Shown one piece after another: positions 45,820 through 57,646 of a DNA stretch of 64,000 bases. Below the pieces are notes generated by a model. The model searched no databases. It saw only the letters and a list, made by a program, of their open reading frames with translations, and was not told the origin of the DNA. A program made the position numbers and the translations under genes. The number at the start of each line of letters is the position of its first letter. Position 1 is the first letter of the stretch. This DNA is from Cornus controversa (taxonomy: Eukaryota; Streptophyta; Magnoliopsida; Cornales; Cornaceae). Location: contig CM048854.1 of assembly GCA_026545225.1 (NCBI GenBank), positions 28,401,230 to 28,465,229 of the forward strand, in the 5' to 3' direction.

Positions 45820-47340
45820 CTTTAATCACTTTTTAGATCATATTAAATAATATAAAATCACTCATAATTTTTTAATTTCAGTTATTAAATTAACATTTTC
45901 TCCTTTGTAAATCGCTATTCTAAAGCTAAACGTGGCATAAGCTAGTACCATAAAATACTAGAATATTAGATTATATATATATATATATATATATATCTAT
46001 CTATATATATACACATATGTATGTAACTTGTGTAAAAGAATATTATAATAACAAGTACTGTTGTGCAGACTATTCTTCAAACTTGTGCAATCAAAATAAT
46101 AAATATCATTAAAGTTTGATGTTAAAAATTATTTAAAAAAAGTAAAGACAATACAATTGGGGATTCATTGGGATTCTCAAATTTGGAAGATACTTATTTT
46201 GGATAAGCCGAGCTAATAGGATGAGCCGAGCTAATAGGATGAACCAAACGAGTTCTGCATCATGAACTTTGTACCGAGCACATCACTTAGATGTGTTCTA
46301 GAAAGTCATGTAGGAGTGAATAAAGAAATAGACTATGAAAGAAAATACAAAGAAATGAAAAAAGAGGATCAGATTCTATTTATTTGTACTGTATCTGAAC
46401 TGAATCTTGTCTATTCCCATCCTTCAACTCTTCTAGACTAGATTTTTCAACCAACTAATTTGAGTATAAAAGTGCACTTTTAGTTCTGATGGTTGTAGCC
46501 AATTTCAACTGAATTTAATGAGAGCTTGAATGAGATACAAAAAGATATACAAATGTACGGAGAGCAGCCCTCCACCTCCTCCCACCGTTGAACATGACCA
46601 ACCACACAGACCATCTATGGTTTCATTCTTCGTCACCACTCATAGCCCATTTCCTCCTCGTCGCTGACGAAGATGAGGATGATAACGAAAAATTCTCTCC
46701 ATTTTTATCATCTTTATCACCATCCTCATTGTCATCTCTAAGAAGGGTAGTCTCTTTGCCACCATCATCTGGAGCGTTTGCACCGTCTTTGAGAATGATT
46801 TCAGAATGTATGGTTGAAACTGTGGTTGAAATTTCTTCATCTGTGGGCCTGAAGTTTGTGGGCTGGATTTTATAGGCCAACAATTATGCTCTTTAATTGA
46901 TTAACACGGTTAATAAAGGTGAGTACCCTTCTTCGGAGTTAGCTTACTTCTCCTTTCTCTCTTACACATCTTCAATTGTGGGAGGTACGGATGTTAGTTC
47001 ATGTTGTGATCTAGATCGCTTGTAAGGGTTTGAACTGTTGACAGATATAATTAGTTGTGCAAAAGAGAGAAATGTTTTTGCAAAATTTGAAAATAAGAAT
47101 TTATTGAGAAAAAATAATATTGGGTCTAAAAGTGAAAATATAAATATATTATTTAGATCATATTAATTAACATTAAATCACTAATAATTTTTTAATCTCA
47201 CTTAAGAAATTATTATTAAATCAATATTTTCCTCTATGAAAATCGTTATTTTAAAGTTGTACGTGACATCAGCATGTATGAAAATCGTTATTCTAAAGTT
47301 GTACGTGACATCAGCTGCTAACATGGTATATGTATGTGTG

Positions 47341-47372
<32 letters not shown>

Positions 47373-47470
47373 ATGGGAAGAGAAACATAAAAGATTAAAT
47401 GAAGCTACGTAAATTGATAACGTGTAGAGAAACGTGAGAATTTGGTACATGTATGAATGTAAAAGAATAT
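45820..47470 (+). mobile_element. Family C element, second (rearranged) copy
   Basis: 45,820-46,110 and 47,080-47,470 match the right arm of 2,131-4,432 (TTTAGATCATATTAATTAAC, CACTCATAATTTTTTAAT, ATCG(C/T)TATTCTAAAG, ACGTG(G/A)CATCAGCT). 46,620-46,920 matches its interior, including the minus-strand peptide remnant with NQLKSIIVGL and an acidic tail. A 44-base unit around AAAATCGTTATTCTAAAGTT is duplicated at 47,236-47,320. 46,115-46,550 is unrelated and contains a GAGCCGAGCTAATAGGAT duplication. Confidence 0.6.
46623..46920 (-). pseudogene. Peptide remnant in the second family C copy
   Basis: The minus strand reads EIILKDGANAPDDGGKE followed by an acidic and serine-rich tail, matching DIILKDGGNARNDGGEG at about 3,150. 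Just upstream, NQLKSIIVGL matches DQLESIVVGL. Similarity at the peptide level in two diverged copies suggests the segment once encoded protein. No family recognised. Confidence 0.4.
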
Positions 47471-47970
47471 TGGTGAGGGATGGCCCTTCTCTTCCATCAA
47501 ATCCTGGGTGGGATTACACAATATGGTGTCTTTTTATTTCATTGTACTACTGTGGCGTCTAAAAACACCCTTTATTTTCCTACCTATCTTACATTTTTCT
47601 AGAAATTTAATCAACTTATTTTGAAATTTGCTCATAACCCTGTTAATATATAAAGAATGAGATTTTTAATTTTCTGATAAATGGGCATATTATCAAATGT
47701 TATATCTCTAATTCTTATAGTATTAGATATTTTAATATTTGATAATATATCCATTTATCAAAAAATCATAAAATATCAAATTTTCATATATAACAATGGG
47801 GAACATGGGCAAATTTCAGCAGAAGTTGATTCAATTTCTTGAAATATGTAAGTTAGGTAGGAAAAAGAAGGGGGTGTTTCTAGACGCCAAATCGATGCAA
47901 TGTCATAGAAAGACACCATATTGTGTCATCCCACCCAGGATTTGATGGAAGAGAAAGACCCTCCCTCACC
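47471..47970. repeat. Family E fold-back, ~220-bp arms
   Basis: GGTGAGGGATGGCCCTTCTC at the left is mirrored by a block ending CCCTCCCTCACC at the right. The arms share CTTCCATCAAATCCTGGGTG, CACAATATGGTGTCTTT, CTAAAAACACCC and, near the centre, the TTGATAATATATCCATTTAT stretch. The fold-back starts exactly where the family C copy ends. Confidence 0.85.
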
Positions 47971-49018
47971 GGTATCAATGTCGGAGAAGAACGACACAGT
48001 GTTGCGGCTTCATGATTCTCCGGAATATAGAGAGTAAAAGGGTAGTCACACTTCAAACATAAGCAGAGGGTCTATTAGGTGTATATTCGACATCCCACTC
48101 TGGATTTTATTCCTGAAAGGGGACCACCTTCTTTGAATTTTATTCTGGAGAGGGGACCACCTTCTCTGGATATTTTTAGGAGAGCGATCTAACTTCTCGT
48201 GGTAGATGTTGGGAAGATTCCCATCTCATTCATTATTATATCATCTCTTTGTTCTCCATTAAATTTTCTCACTATCTACCTATTTTCTTTATTTCTAAAA
48301 TTAGTTTATTTTATTAGATTCTGTTATTAGATTCTGCATTTCTAAATATTGCAATGATTGATATTATATAGTATAAGAATGATGGAGATAATCTTTGATA
48401 AGATGCTCATTTGTCAAAAAAATTATACAATTTACACTTTCTTAATATATCAACGGTTAATATGAGCAAGTTTCAGTAGAAGTTCACTGAATTTTTTGAG
48501 AGGTGTAATTTAGGTATCAAAAGAAGGATGTTTCTAGACGACATAGTGGATGCATGTCACTGAAAGACGTCATAGTATATCCTACCACTCCGGATTTGAT
48601 GGAAGAGAAGGTCCCTCCCTTATTGGTTTCTATGCTAGAAAGAGACAGCACGATGTTGTTGATTCATCATTGTTTGAATTATATAGAGTAGATGGTTCTT
48701 CCCTTTTTGATTTAATGTTGCGGAGGGCCTCCTGGTGTATATTCGACATCACACACTGGAATTTATCCTGTAGAGACCTTCTTTGGTTTTTTTCGAGGAG
48801 AGGGATCCAAATTCTCCGGGGTTGATGCTGGGAAGTTTCCCCATTTCATTCATTATTATGTTACCGTTCTATTCTCTCTTAAATTTTCTCGCTCTCTACC
48901 TATTCTCTTTATTTCTAAGATTAGATTTTTTTTTTTGTAATTAGATTATAAATTTCCAAATATTACAATCGCTCATACTATTAGAATTATGGAAATAATA
49001 TTTGATATTATGATTATT
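47762..49018 (+). repeat. Family E direct duplication, ~630-bp unit
   Basis: Two consecutive diverged units (about 47,762-48,400 and 48,401-49,018) share TTCTAGACG, GGATTTGATGGAAGAGAA, GTGTATATTCGACATC, CATTCATTATTAT and CTCTTTATTTCTAA in the same order. The second unit starts in the same type of TTATCAAAAAATCAT sequence as the first, and a third such start is at 49,016. Confidence 0.7.
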
Positions 49019-50620
49019 TATCAGAAAATCATATTGGTGTGTGTGAGTGTGAATACAGTTCTGAGAGTAATCTGACTTTGTGTCGAGTTGATAATGTGAA
49101 TTGAGTGGAATTGTGTACGAATTTGGTAATGTCATATGTTAAAGATATCATGGATTGTGCAATGAAGCATGTTGTGAATATCGTGGTTATCAAATGTATT
49201 TAATGTGTATAACATGGGAAGGAACATTATTGACTAGAGTGTTAGGAAGCATGATACGTAGCTTGACATGTTGAATTTACTTTATGCAATAATATGAAAT
49301 ACGAACTTCAATGGATTGCACAGCATATTACTTTGAGCCGTTAAACTTGCTATTCTCACACAAACTTTAAGTTCGTTTTCTTTTCTGAGTGGAGAGATAG
49401 ATGTTGTCCATCCCTTAGTTGGGTCCTCAATGGGAATCGTTGGAGAAAGCTTCGTTCTACTGCAATTCGGGCAATCTTCCTCCTGGCTAGGTTTTAGCAG
49501 TGATGGGAAAAATTCAAAATTTTGGTGTCAACAATGTGTTGGCTTCATGTTAGATCGTCTCACTAAGATGAGAGAATATATCCGGATCAAACATCTTGGA
49601 TGATATTGTTGCTGAACTATTTTTGCTACAAAGGGACCAAACATCTTGGATGATAATGTTTGCTCAACTATTTTTGCTACAAAGTAGAGAACGTTGACCA
49701 CGAAAATAATAATCATCCTCCGATTCGAACTTTCCTTATGAGTGGATAAAAAGCGAAATCATGTTCTACAATAAGCATATAGATTTAGGGGATGTAATGG
49801 CAATGTACTTTCGAATGTAACTTTTATAAGTGGCTCAAACACTTGTCATTATAAAAGCCACCTTCGAAATGACACTTGTCATTATGTCCTTTAAAGTCTT
49901 TATGTTTATGGTAGAACACGATTGCTCTTTTAATCCACCCACAGAAAAAGTTCCAAGCCGGTGTGGGGGATGAAGATCATTTTCATCGTCAACCTTGTCT
50001 GCCTTTGTTGAACAACGATAGCATGCATGAGATTATAAGGATGTTTGTTTCGATTATGTTCTCTAATCTTATTGGGATGATCGAATATGACGCCATCACA
50101 ATGTTGGCACCAAAGTTTTGGACTTCTTTCATCACTACTAAAATCTCGCAAGAATGAAGATCGCTCGAGTTACAGTGGAATGGAGCTTCCTCTGAGAATT
50201 CCCATTGAAGACCTAACTAAAGGATAGACAACATCTGTCTCCATACTCAGAAAAGAAAATGAACTTAGTGTTCGTGTGAGAGCAACAACACATGTTTCTT
50301 CAGAATCCACTCTGGGTAGAAATCAAAGCAAAAAAATTAAGGACTAGGGAAGCTCCGTATCATGCAATCTGGAAAGGGAGGAGCGTTCTCTGGGTAGAAT
50401 CTAGAGAGGTGGGACCCCTCTCAAGCATAAAGTCCAGATTGGAAAAGGGAAGGGACATGGGGAAACTCCCTAGAAACAACCTCGGAGAAGTTAGATCCCT
50501 CTCCTGGGAAGAATGCAGAGAATGTTGACCCATTTTTGAGATAGAATCCAGAGTTGGATGTCGAATATACACCAGGTAGGCCCTTCGTAGCATTAAATTC
50601 GGGTCATTGCCACTTTCCGC
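48590..50620. repeat. Family E large inverted repeat
   Basis: 48,600-48,800 is the reverse complement of about 50,350-50,610 (GTGTATATTCGACATC against GATGTCGAATATACACC), and 49,310-49,480 mirrors about 50,135-50,290 (TTTTCTTTTCTGAGT against ACTCAGAAAAGAAAA). The loop spans about 49,490-50,130. Inside the loop, ACCAAACATCTTGGATGATA with CAACTATTTTTGCTACAAAG is a 61-base tandem duplication (49,574-49,690). Confidence 0.65.
49930..50151 (-). CDS. Small open frame with a C2H2-like zinc finger
   Basis: A 73-codon frame in the loop of the family E inverted repeat contains CQHCDGVIFDHPNKIREHNR followed by NKH, i.e. C-x2-C-x12-H-x4-H spacing, which fits a classical zinc finger except for a hydrophobic core that is only partly right. 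Composition is less AT-biased than the flanks. It could be a fragment of a host or element protein, or chance. No neighbour supports a function and no second copy occurs in the window. Confidence 0.3.
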   Translation of the reverse strand: MRDFSSDERSPKLWCQHCDGVIFDHPNKIREHNRNKHPYNLMHAIVVQQRQTRLTMKMIFIPHTGLELFLWVD

Positions 50621-50976
50621 GTCGACATCTTTTGACAAAGTTCCACCGCAAAGCTACATTGTTCACAACTCATCTTCATCATCTGGGTCTCTTCCGACGA
50701 AGCTTAAAGTCGCCATAGAAGCTCAAATGTCAAGCTCCAATGTCAAGCACCACGACCACCTGCTACCACCCTTGCGAGCGCCAATTTCCACCATCTTCAA
50801 CTGAGACCACGACCACCATGTCCAACGTAAGGTTCTGTATTTTTGGGTAAACAAAGGAGGGGAAGGCGTTTGTTTATCAGATAAGTTGAAAATGTCTTTT
50901 ATGTATGCAACTGCTTTAGCTTCAGAAGAGGCACATAAGAAGAGTAAGCGTTTCTGTTGATGAAACCTTTATTTTT
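50621..50976. other. Mixed-composition stretch, no supported gene
   Basis: Bases 50,640-50,820 are richer in C with CATCTTCATCATCTGG and CCACGACCACC strings. A frame at 50,607-50,804 has no recognisable motif. Confidence 0.4.
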
Positions 50977-52006
50977 GGGTAAATATCTTTCACCTCCTCT
51001 GAGGTTTTGATCGTTGTAATAGACACCCCTTTCTATTACGGTAGCTGACGCAGTTAAAGAGAATCTGCTGACGTCAGCTCTAAAAGGTCTATTTTGCCCC
51101 TCTAACCCATTAAATGACTCTATTAACGTTTTGACCAACTAAAAATTACTTGTATACCATTATACATAGTTACCACAATACCCTTAGCCTTTATTACACA
51201 TATACCCTTAGCAGTTGTAGATCTCTCTCTTCGTTCCAGCCAGCCAAGGTAAAAGCTGTTGTCTCTCTCTCTTCTTCCCCTTTGCTTGCGTAATATTAGA
51301 GATTTGAAACTATCATTATCAAACTAAAGATAGAGTATCTCTCTTTCTCCCCTCTTTGCTTGTATAATATTAGAGATTTAAAGTTATTTTTATAGATAAT
51401 GCATACACATCAAATCTTCAAAATTATCCAAACCTACCCACCATCCCCACTATCCTCCACCACTCTTGTCAACACGCCACCGTCGCTACCCATTAAAGAC
51501 CTGATTAAAGCCATAGAGAGAAACTACCTGATTGAACCCACATAACATATACATACATACATGTGTATATATACACACACTAGCTTTTGGTAAAGGCTGC
51601 CAAAATTTTAGTGAAGTAGTCAACAATGGAGATGGTGACAAGGATCTTACATTTGCTCCCCTTGTCTTATTATGGCACAAGAAAAAAGGAGTAAACATCA
51701 TGACTTTAGGGTCATGTCTGCCGCCCAGTGCATGGTTGTCTATCAAATTGAAATATACATGATAAGGGGTACTTTAGCCATTTCTCTTTGAACATAATTT
51801 AATATATAATAATATATATAATAAAAGGGCATTACGGTAAAATCATCCACTACTGTTAGTTTCTTGGACGACCGTCACTTACAAGGGAGGTACGTGGAAT
51901 TTCGATAAATCTCAGGGGAGGTCAAAGAGTAAGTAGGATTATGCAAACAAGAGGGGAGGTACGTGGAATTTCGATAAATCTCAGAAGAGGTCAAAGATAT
52001 TATCCC
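50977..52006. mobile_element. TIR element, Mutator-like ends (1,030 bp)
   Basis: Left end GGGTAAATATCTTTCACCTC and right end (reverse complement) GGGATAATATCTTTGACCTC are inverted, followed by TCTGAGGTTTTGAT/TCTGAGATTTATCG. Flanks TTTATTTTTG and TTTTTTTTTC could be a degenerate 9-10-bp duplication. The right terminus is duplicated in tandem (GGTACGTGGAATTTCGATAA at 51,889 and 51,957), and a 75-base block around TATTAGAGATTT(G/A)AA is duplicated at 51,260-51,390. No transposase. Confidence 0.65.
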
Positions 52007-52009
52007 TTT

Positions 52010-52519
52010 TTTTTTCAATTGTATTTCCAAATTACCAGAATCTTTTTCTCGAGGATAGCCATATTTTTCAAAAGATCAGTTATTATCTAATTCGATATAA
52101 TTTCCCAATAGTATAGTTATTTATAATTGTTCCATTCCATGTGACAATTTTGGTAATTCCTTTCAATCCCTCTTAAATCAGGTAGCCTTCCATGCATTGA
52201 GATTTGCAGCGCCAATTCTCACTGTGGTCTCCTTTGGTGAAAAGAGGTATCAGACCCAATGGGTGGCTATCATTCTAAATTGCTTTACTGCAAATTTTAA
52301 GATCCATCACTTTAGTGAAGCCTTAATAACAGGTTTTGGGACCAGGATCCTCTGCCGTAACGGGTCATGCGGTACCCGTGCGGTAGAGGAAACGACGACG
52401 TTTTATACTAGTTTGAATAAAAATACATTTTTTCTTCTGTTTGCTCCGTTTCTATATGTTAACTTACCCTAACATTATACTAATATAATATTTGAAGTAT
52501 CAGAAGTTTGCCATTCGTA

Positions 52520-52556
<37 letters not shown>

Positions 52557-52635
52557 GCAATCACATATATATTATATTAAATATATATATAATATGCTTT
52601 TCATTTTTTATCTTTTTAATCAAAAGTCCATAACT
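52010..52635. other. Stretch between a TIR element and the satellite
   Basis: Bases 52,330-52,410 are GC-rich (CCTCTGCCGTAACGG, GGTACCCGTGCGGTAGAGG, nearly self-complementary) and look like a transposon terminus, but no partner end was found. TA run at 52,524-52,550. No gene. Confidence 0.4.
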
Positions 52636-52639
52636 TTTA

Positions 52640-55125
52640 CTACAAATAATATTTTTTGATGAAACTAATTTTGTTCAACAGAATATTTCGAGAGCTTCAA
52701 TTTGAGTATAACTTAGGCTATATTTTAATATAAGACAGAAAAATTATAATTTTTTCAATTCTTGTCTATACACATAAATTAATTTTTCAAACCTTTAAAT
52801 ATATTTTAGACATTTAAAATATTTTTTTACAAACTTAAAACATATACATAAAAATATTTGTTTATGTTTTTTTGTCTAATTTTTTTAAAAACGCTTAAAC
52901 ATTTGAAAGATTTTTTTGCGCAAAAAAATCATAAAAATTAATATTCACATTTTTTGACTCATTTTTTCTCACTTTTTACACATTTAAAATATTTTTTAAC
53001 ACACTTAAAACAAATATATTTTTATGTTTTTTTTTCCTAATTTTTTAGAAACTTTTAAGCATATTTGAAGATTGTATTTGCACAAAAAAATCATAAAAAT
53101 TTAAATTCACATTTTTTAAACTAATTGTTTCCTCACTTTTCACAATTTTAAAGTACTTTCCACACATTTAAAGTTCTTTTCCACAAACCTAAAACAAAAA
53201 CATTTTTATGTATTTTCTTTCCAATTTTTTTAGGAACTCTTAACCATATATGAAAGATGTTTTTGCACAAAAAAATTATAAAAAATTATATTCACATTTT
53301 TTAATCTCATTTTTATGCACTTTTCACACTTTTAAAGTAATTTACACACACTTAAAACAAATAAAAAAATTTTATTTTTTTATTTTAAATTTTTTTAAGA
53401 CCTGATGTATTTGCACACACAAAAAAAAAACATTAAAATTTAAATTCACATTTTTTAGACTCATTTTTTTCTCTCTTTCCACACTTTTAAAATAGTTTCC
53501 ACACATTTAAAGCACTTTTCCACAAATTTCAAGTACTTTTCCACACCTAAAACAAATATTTTTTTTTGTTTTTTCTTTCCAATTTTTTTACGAACTCTTA
53601 GCCATATATGAAAGATGTTTTTGCACAAAAAATTTATACAAAATTATATTCACATTTTTTAATCTCATTTTTTTTCACTTTCCACACTTTTAAACTACTA
53701 TCCACACTTTTAAATAAAATAAAATTTTTTATTTTTTTCTCTCAAATTTTTTTAGGAACTCATAAGCATATTTGAAGGATGTATTTGCGCAAAAAAAAAT
53801 CATAAAAATTTAAATTCACATTTTTTAGGCCAATTGTTTCCTCACTTTCCACAATTTTAAAGTAGTTTCGACACATTTAAAATATTTTTTTACACATTTA
53901 AAGTACTTTTCACACACCTAAAACAAATACTTTTTTAAGTGTTTTATTTTCAATTTTTTTAGGAACTCTTGGCCATATATGAAATATGTTTTTTCACAAA
54001 AAATTTAAAAAAATTTATATTCACAATTTTTAATCTCATTTTTTTTCACTTTCCACACTTTTAAAGTACTATCCACACATTTAAAACAGATAATTTTTTT
54101 TTTTTTCTTTCGAATTTTTTTAGGAACTCTTAAGCATATTTGAAGAATGTATTTGCACAAAAAAAATCATAAAAATTTAAGTCCACATTTTTTAGGTTAA
54201 TTGTTTCCTCACTTTCCATAATTTTAAAATAGTTTCTACACATTTAAATTACTTTTCTACACATTTAAAGTACTTTTTCACCAACCTAAAACAAATACAT
54301 ATTTATGTGTTTTCTTTCCAATTTATTTAGGAACTCTTGGCCATATATGAAATATGTTTTTTCACAAAAAATTTTAAAAAAAATTATATTCCCATTTTTT
54401 AATCTCATTTTTTTTCACTTTTCACACTTTTAATCTTAAGCATATTTGAAGGATGTATTTGCGCAAAAAAATCATAAAAATTTAAATTCATATTTATTAG
54501 GTTAATTGTTTCCTCACTTTCTACAATTTTAAAGTAGTTTTCACACATTTAAAGTAGTTTTCTACACATATAAAGTACTTTTACACAAACCTAAAACAAA
54601 TACATTTTTATGTGTTTTCTCTCCAATTTTTTTAGGAAATCTTGGTCATATATGAAAGATGTTTTTTCACAAAAAATTTAAAAAAATTTATATTCACATT
54701 TTTTAATATCATTTTTTTTTTACTTTCCACACTTTTAAATTACTATCTACACATTTAAAACAAATAAATTTTTTTATTTTTTTCTCTCAAATTTTTTTAG
54801 GAACTCTTAACCATATTTGAAAGATGTATTTGCACAAAAAAATCATAAAAATTTAAATTCATATTTTTTAGGCTAATTGTTTCCTCACTTTCCACAATTT
54901 TAAAGTAGCTTCCACATATTTAAAGTGTTTTCTACACATTTAAAGTACTTTTCCACAAACCTAAAACAAATGCATTTTTATGTGTTTTCTTTTCAATATT
55001 TTTAGGAACACTTAGTCATATATGAAAGATATTTTTGCACAAAAAATTTATAAAAAATTATATTCACATTTTTTAATCTCATATTTTTTCACCTTCCACA
55101 CTTTTAAAGTACTATCCACACATTT
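52640..55125 (+). repeat. AT-rich satellite array with ~365-bp dimer
   Basis: Two monomer types alternate. Type 1 carries CCATATATGAAAGATGTTTT (landmark at about 53,242, 53,601, 53,970, 54,338, 54,645 and 55,018). Type 2 carries AAGCATATTTGAAGGATGTA (53,058, 53,768, 54,132, 54,430, 54,805). Both share CACATTTTTTA, TCACTTTCCACACTTTTAAA and TTTTTTTAGGAACTCTTA blocks. Landmark spacing of 359-373 bases, once 307, gives a higher-order dimer of monomers of about 180 bases, six to seven copies in all. No coding capacity. Confidence 0.85.
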
Positions 55126-55132
55126 ATGATTT

Positions 55133-55453
55133 TGGGTAAATCACATTGCCTTTTCTGATATTTCAACAATATTAATTGACTTTCCTACTTAATTATTTGT
55201 GAAATTACATTAATTTATTTTAAAGTTTGTATCTTTGTAACATAATGTTATCTTCCATTAACGGTCGTTAATGGTCAAAGACTGACACCATATTTATTTG
55301 TAATAAAATATAATATATATAATAAGGATAGAAACGTAATTGTTCAAGAATTTAACAGTTCTGATAGGAAATGTTAGGGTAATTTAACAGACAAAAGGGG
55401 AGGTAAGCGTATATTGACAAAATCTCATGAGAGGCAAGTGTAATTTATCTTAT
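55133..55453. mobile_element. MITE with GGGTAAATCACATTGCC ends
   Basis: Left GGGTAAATCACATTGCC and right (reverse complement) AGATAAATTACACTTGCC are inverted, and both continue with a TCTCATGAGATTTTG-like block. It resembles the ends of the elements at 27,262 and 50,977. Noncoding. Begins as the satellite array ends. Confidence 0.6.
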
Positions 55454-55586
55454 GATGTTTTGTCGAATTAGACTGAGATAAAACATTTGAATTTATTACA
55501 TTGATTTCTCCTAAATTTGGTGTGTATGTTCAACGCACTTATTTCGATTTCTGTTTGCCGTGACCATAAATTGCCAACATCCCCCA

Positions 55587-55587
<1 letters not shown>

Positions 55588-55617
<30 letters not shown>
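55588..55617 (+). repeat. Poly-C run of 30 bases
   Basis: Thirty consecutive C, with further C blocks on both sides (CCCCCAT before, ACCCCAC after). G/C homopolymers of this length are rare in plant genomes and exceptional in such AT-rich DNA. The glycine- and proline-rich open frames across it are artefacts. Confidence 0.95.
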
Positions 55618-55619
55618 AC

Positions 55620-57400
55620 CCCACTACTAAGCCATTGGTAAGCTTGATGAAGATGCTTACAGTTGCGTGTAATAAAAAGAAAAAGTGTAAAAATAAAAAA
55701 GTTAAAACTTCCCTCTTTTGTGTATTATTGGTATGGGCAGACATAAATATTAGTTAGATAATATTCGTCCTCTATCTTTTATTATTTGCACTTTGTTTAA
55801 ATTTTTAATATTTGAAACAATATACTCCAATGTATGTATTTTTAAAAAGTGACCCGCATTTGTACATTTTTTTAATAAATATGAAATATGAACTATAGTT
55901 ATATCATTTTTTTATATATAAAAAAATGGAGTACAAATGTTCAATATAGTACATGTGTGTGTGTATATATATATACTAGAGTATTGCCTATGTCTATGGC
56001 ACTATAGAACAAAAAATTATTGGACTAAAATAGAAGCCGAAAAAAATTCGTGTCCTCAGTCGCCATATTTGTGTGTGAGAAAAAAAAAGAGAGTGAATTG
56101 CTGGTAAAAAAATCATGCAAAGGTAGTTGAGTTTTTTTTTTTTTCAATCTAACACTCTCAATTTCTTTTTTTTAATCCAAAAAATACCGAAAATCTCAAG
56201 TGTATTATACGTACCTACAACACTAAAAAATTATTAGACTGAAATAGATCAATGTAGCAATAAATAAAAAATTACTATGTTATATCTTAATAAAGATGGG
56301 TCCACCAAATTATTGGACTGCAGGTGTTGTATATGTTAATAAAGACGGGTCCACTAAAGTTCAAATATAATATACTATGTTACTCTCTTAATTTGAATTT
56401 CTCTCTCTTTTCTTACTCAAGCTTGTCTCTCAACCAACCACATGCTAGCTAGCTTTCTTTCTTCTTTTTGCTTTTCAATTTTTTTTTTCTTTATGCTGAT
56501 TTATTCATATAGCTAGCTTTCTCTCTTTCTTAATTTTTTTTTTCTTTCTGCTTGAAATATGTGATAGTTAATGTATAACCAATATTTGTGTAAGCCACAA
56601 TGGATACAATGCTCCAAACCAAAGAATCATTTATATTCTTTTGGAATTTCATCATGCTCAATAACCTCATTAATTTTTAATAAGCATGTTATTTTTTAAT
56701 TGCAAGTGAATGGTGAGATGAGGGTCCATTCACTCATTACTATTAAAGGTTTAAACTCAAACCTTGAGTTGATATAAAACAAAATAAAAATTTTACATTC
56801 ATATAACACATTTTTTACTTTTTTTTTTTTGAGTTAAATAAGATAAGACTCAATAATAAAAAAATTTCTTTATATTAAATATCCTCTAAAGTACCTTTAT
56901 TTCTTTTTTTAATATCTAAACCACCTTTAGCTTCTTGCACCATCAATAAAAGAATTTCAAGTAATAGTATATCAGCACATACACTTCATGTAAGGCAACT
57001 GTGTTTTGGTGAGAAAAAAAAAGAAAAAGTGAAAATTGAGAATTGCGCTAGAATTGTGGCCTTTGCTTCTTTTAATATGTTTGTTTGGTATGTTATTATA
57101 ATCTTTCACTACTTAGTAGGAAAATGTTACATATATTAAGCCAACAAAGTCACAAAAGCCAAATATTACCATTAATCAAGATAAATGCACAGACTAAGAG
57201 ATGTTTGCCAAAATTAACGCAACAAAAAAATTATAAAGCTATGTTTGGCAACACCCACTGAAAAAAGAGATGTGACACAAAACCTAAACTATGAATCACA
57301 AATCCCTTAAAAGGTGAATTTTATTGATGGTAGTATTAAACACGAACACAAACATTGAATCACAACCCCATAGCAAATGTTGATATTTTAACATATACAA
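55620..57400. other. AT-rich stretch, no supported gene
   Basis: ACTAGAGTATTGCCTATG at 55,976 could be a reverse-complement Helitron end (CTAGT with a short GCC/GGC hairpin), with a similar ATTATTGGACTAAAATAGA block repeated at 56,020 and in altered form at 56,232 and 56,315, but no opposite end was found. Otherwise no gene seen. Confidence 0.4.
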
Positions 57401-57646
57401 TTACAAACATTTTCAAATTTTAATCTGGATAGCGTACTACTGTAGCAGTACTGTAGGCTTTTTGACTTTTGCCCCGACAAAATACTGTTTGTTTTTTGTC
57501 GTTATCTGCCGACGCTTACTTTTTACTGTGGCACTTTTGACTTTGCTGAAGATACTGTTTTAGAATCTTTTCAGCTGAATGGATAGATCTCTTCGTGTGC
57601 TGGGTAGTTTTGCAGTCGTTTGGGAGATCTAGGCATGCGACGTTCA

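Noticed and set aside
55511-55757. Glycine- or proline-rich open frames.
   Set aside because: Created by the poly-C run.
55972-56020. Possible second Helitron 3' end (CTAGT with a small hairpin, minus strand).
   Set aside because: Hairpin is short and imperfect and no TC-type 5' end was found to its right.
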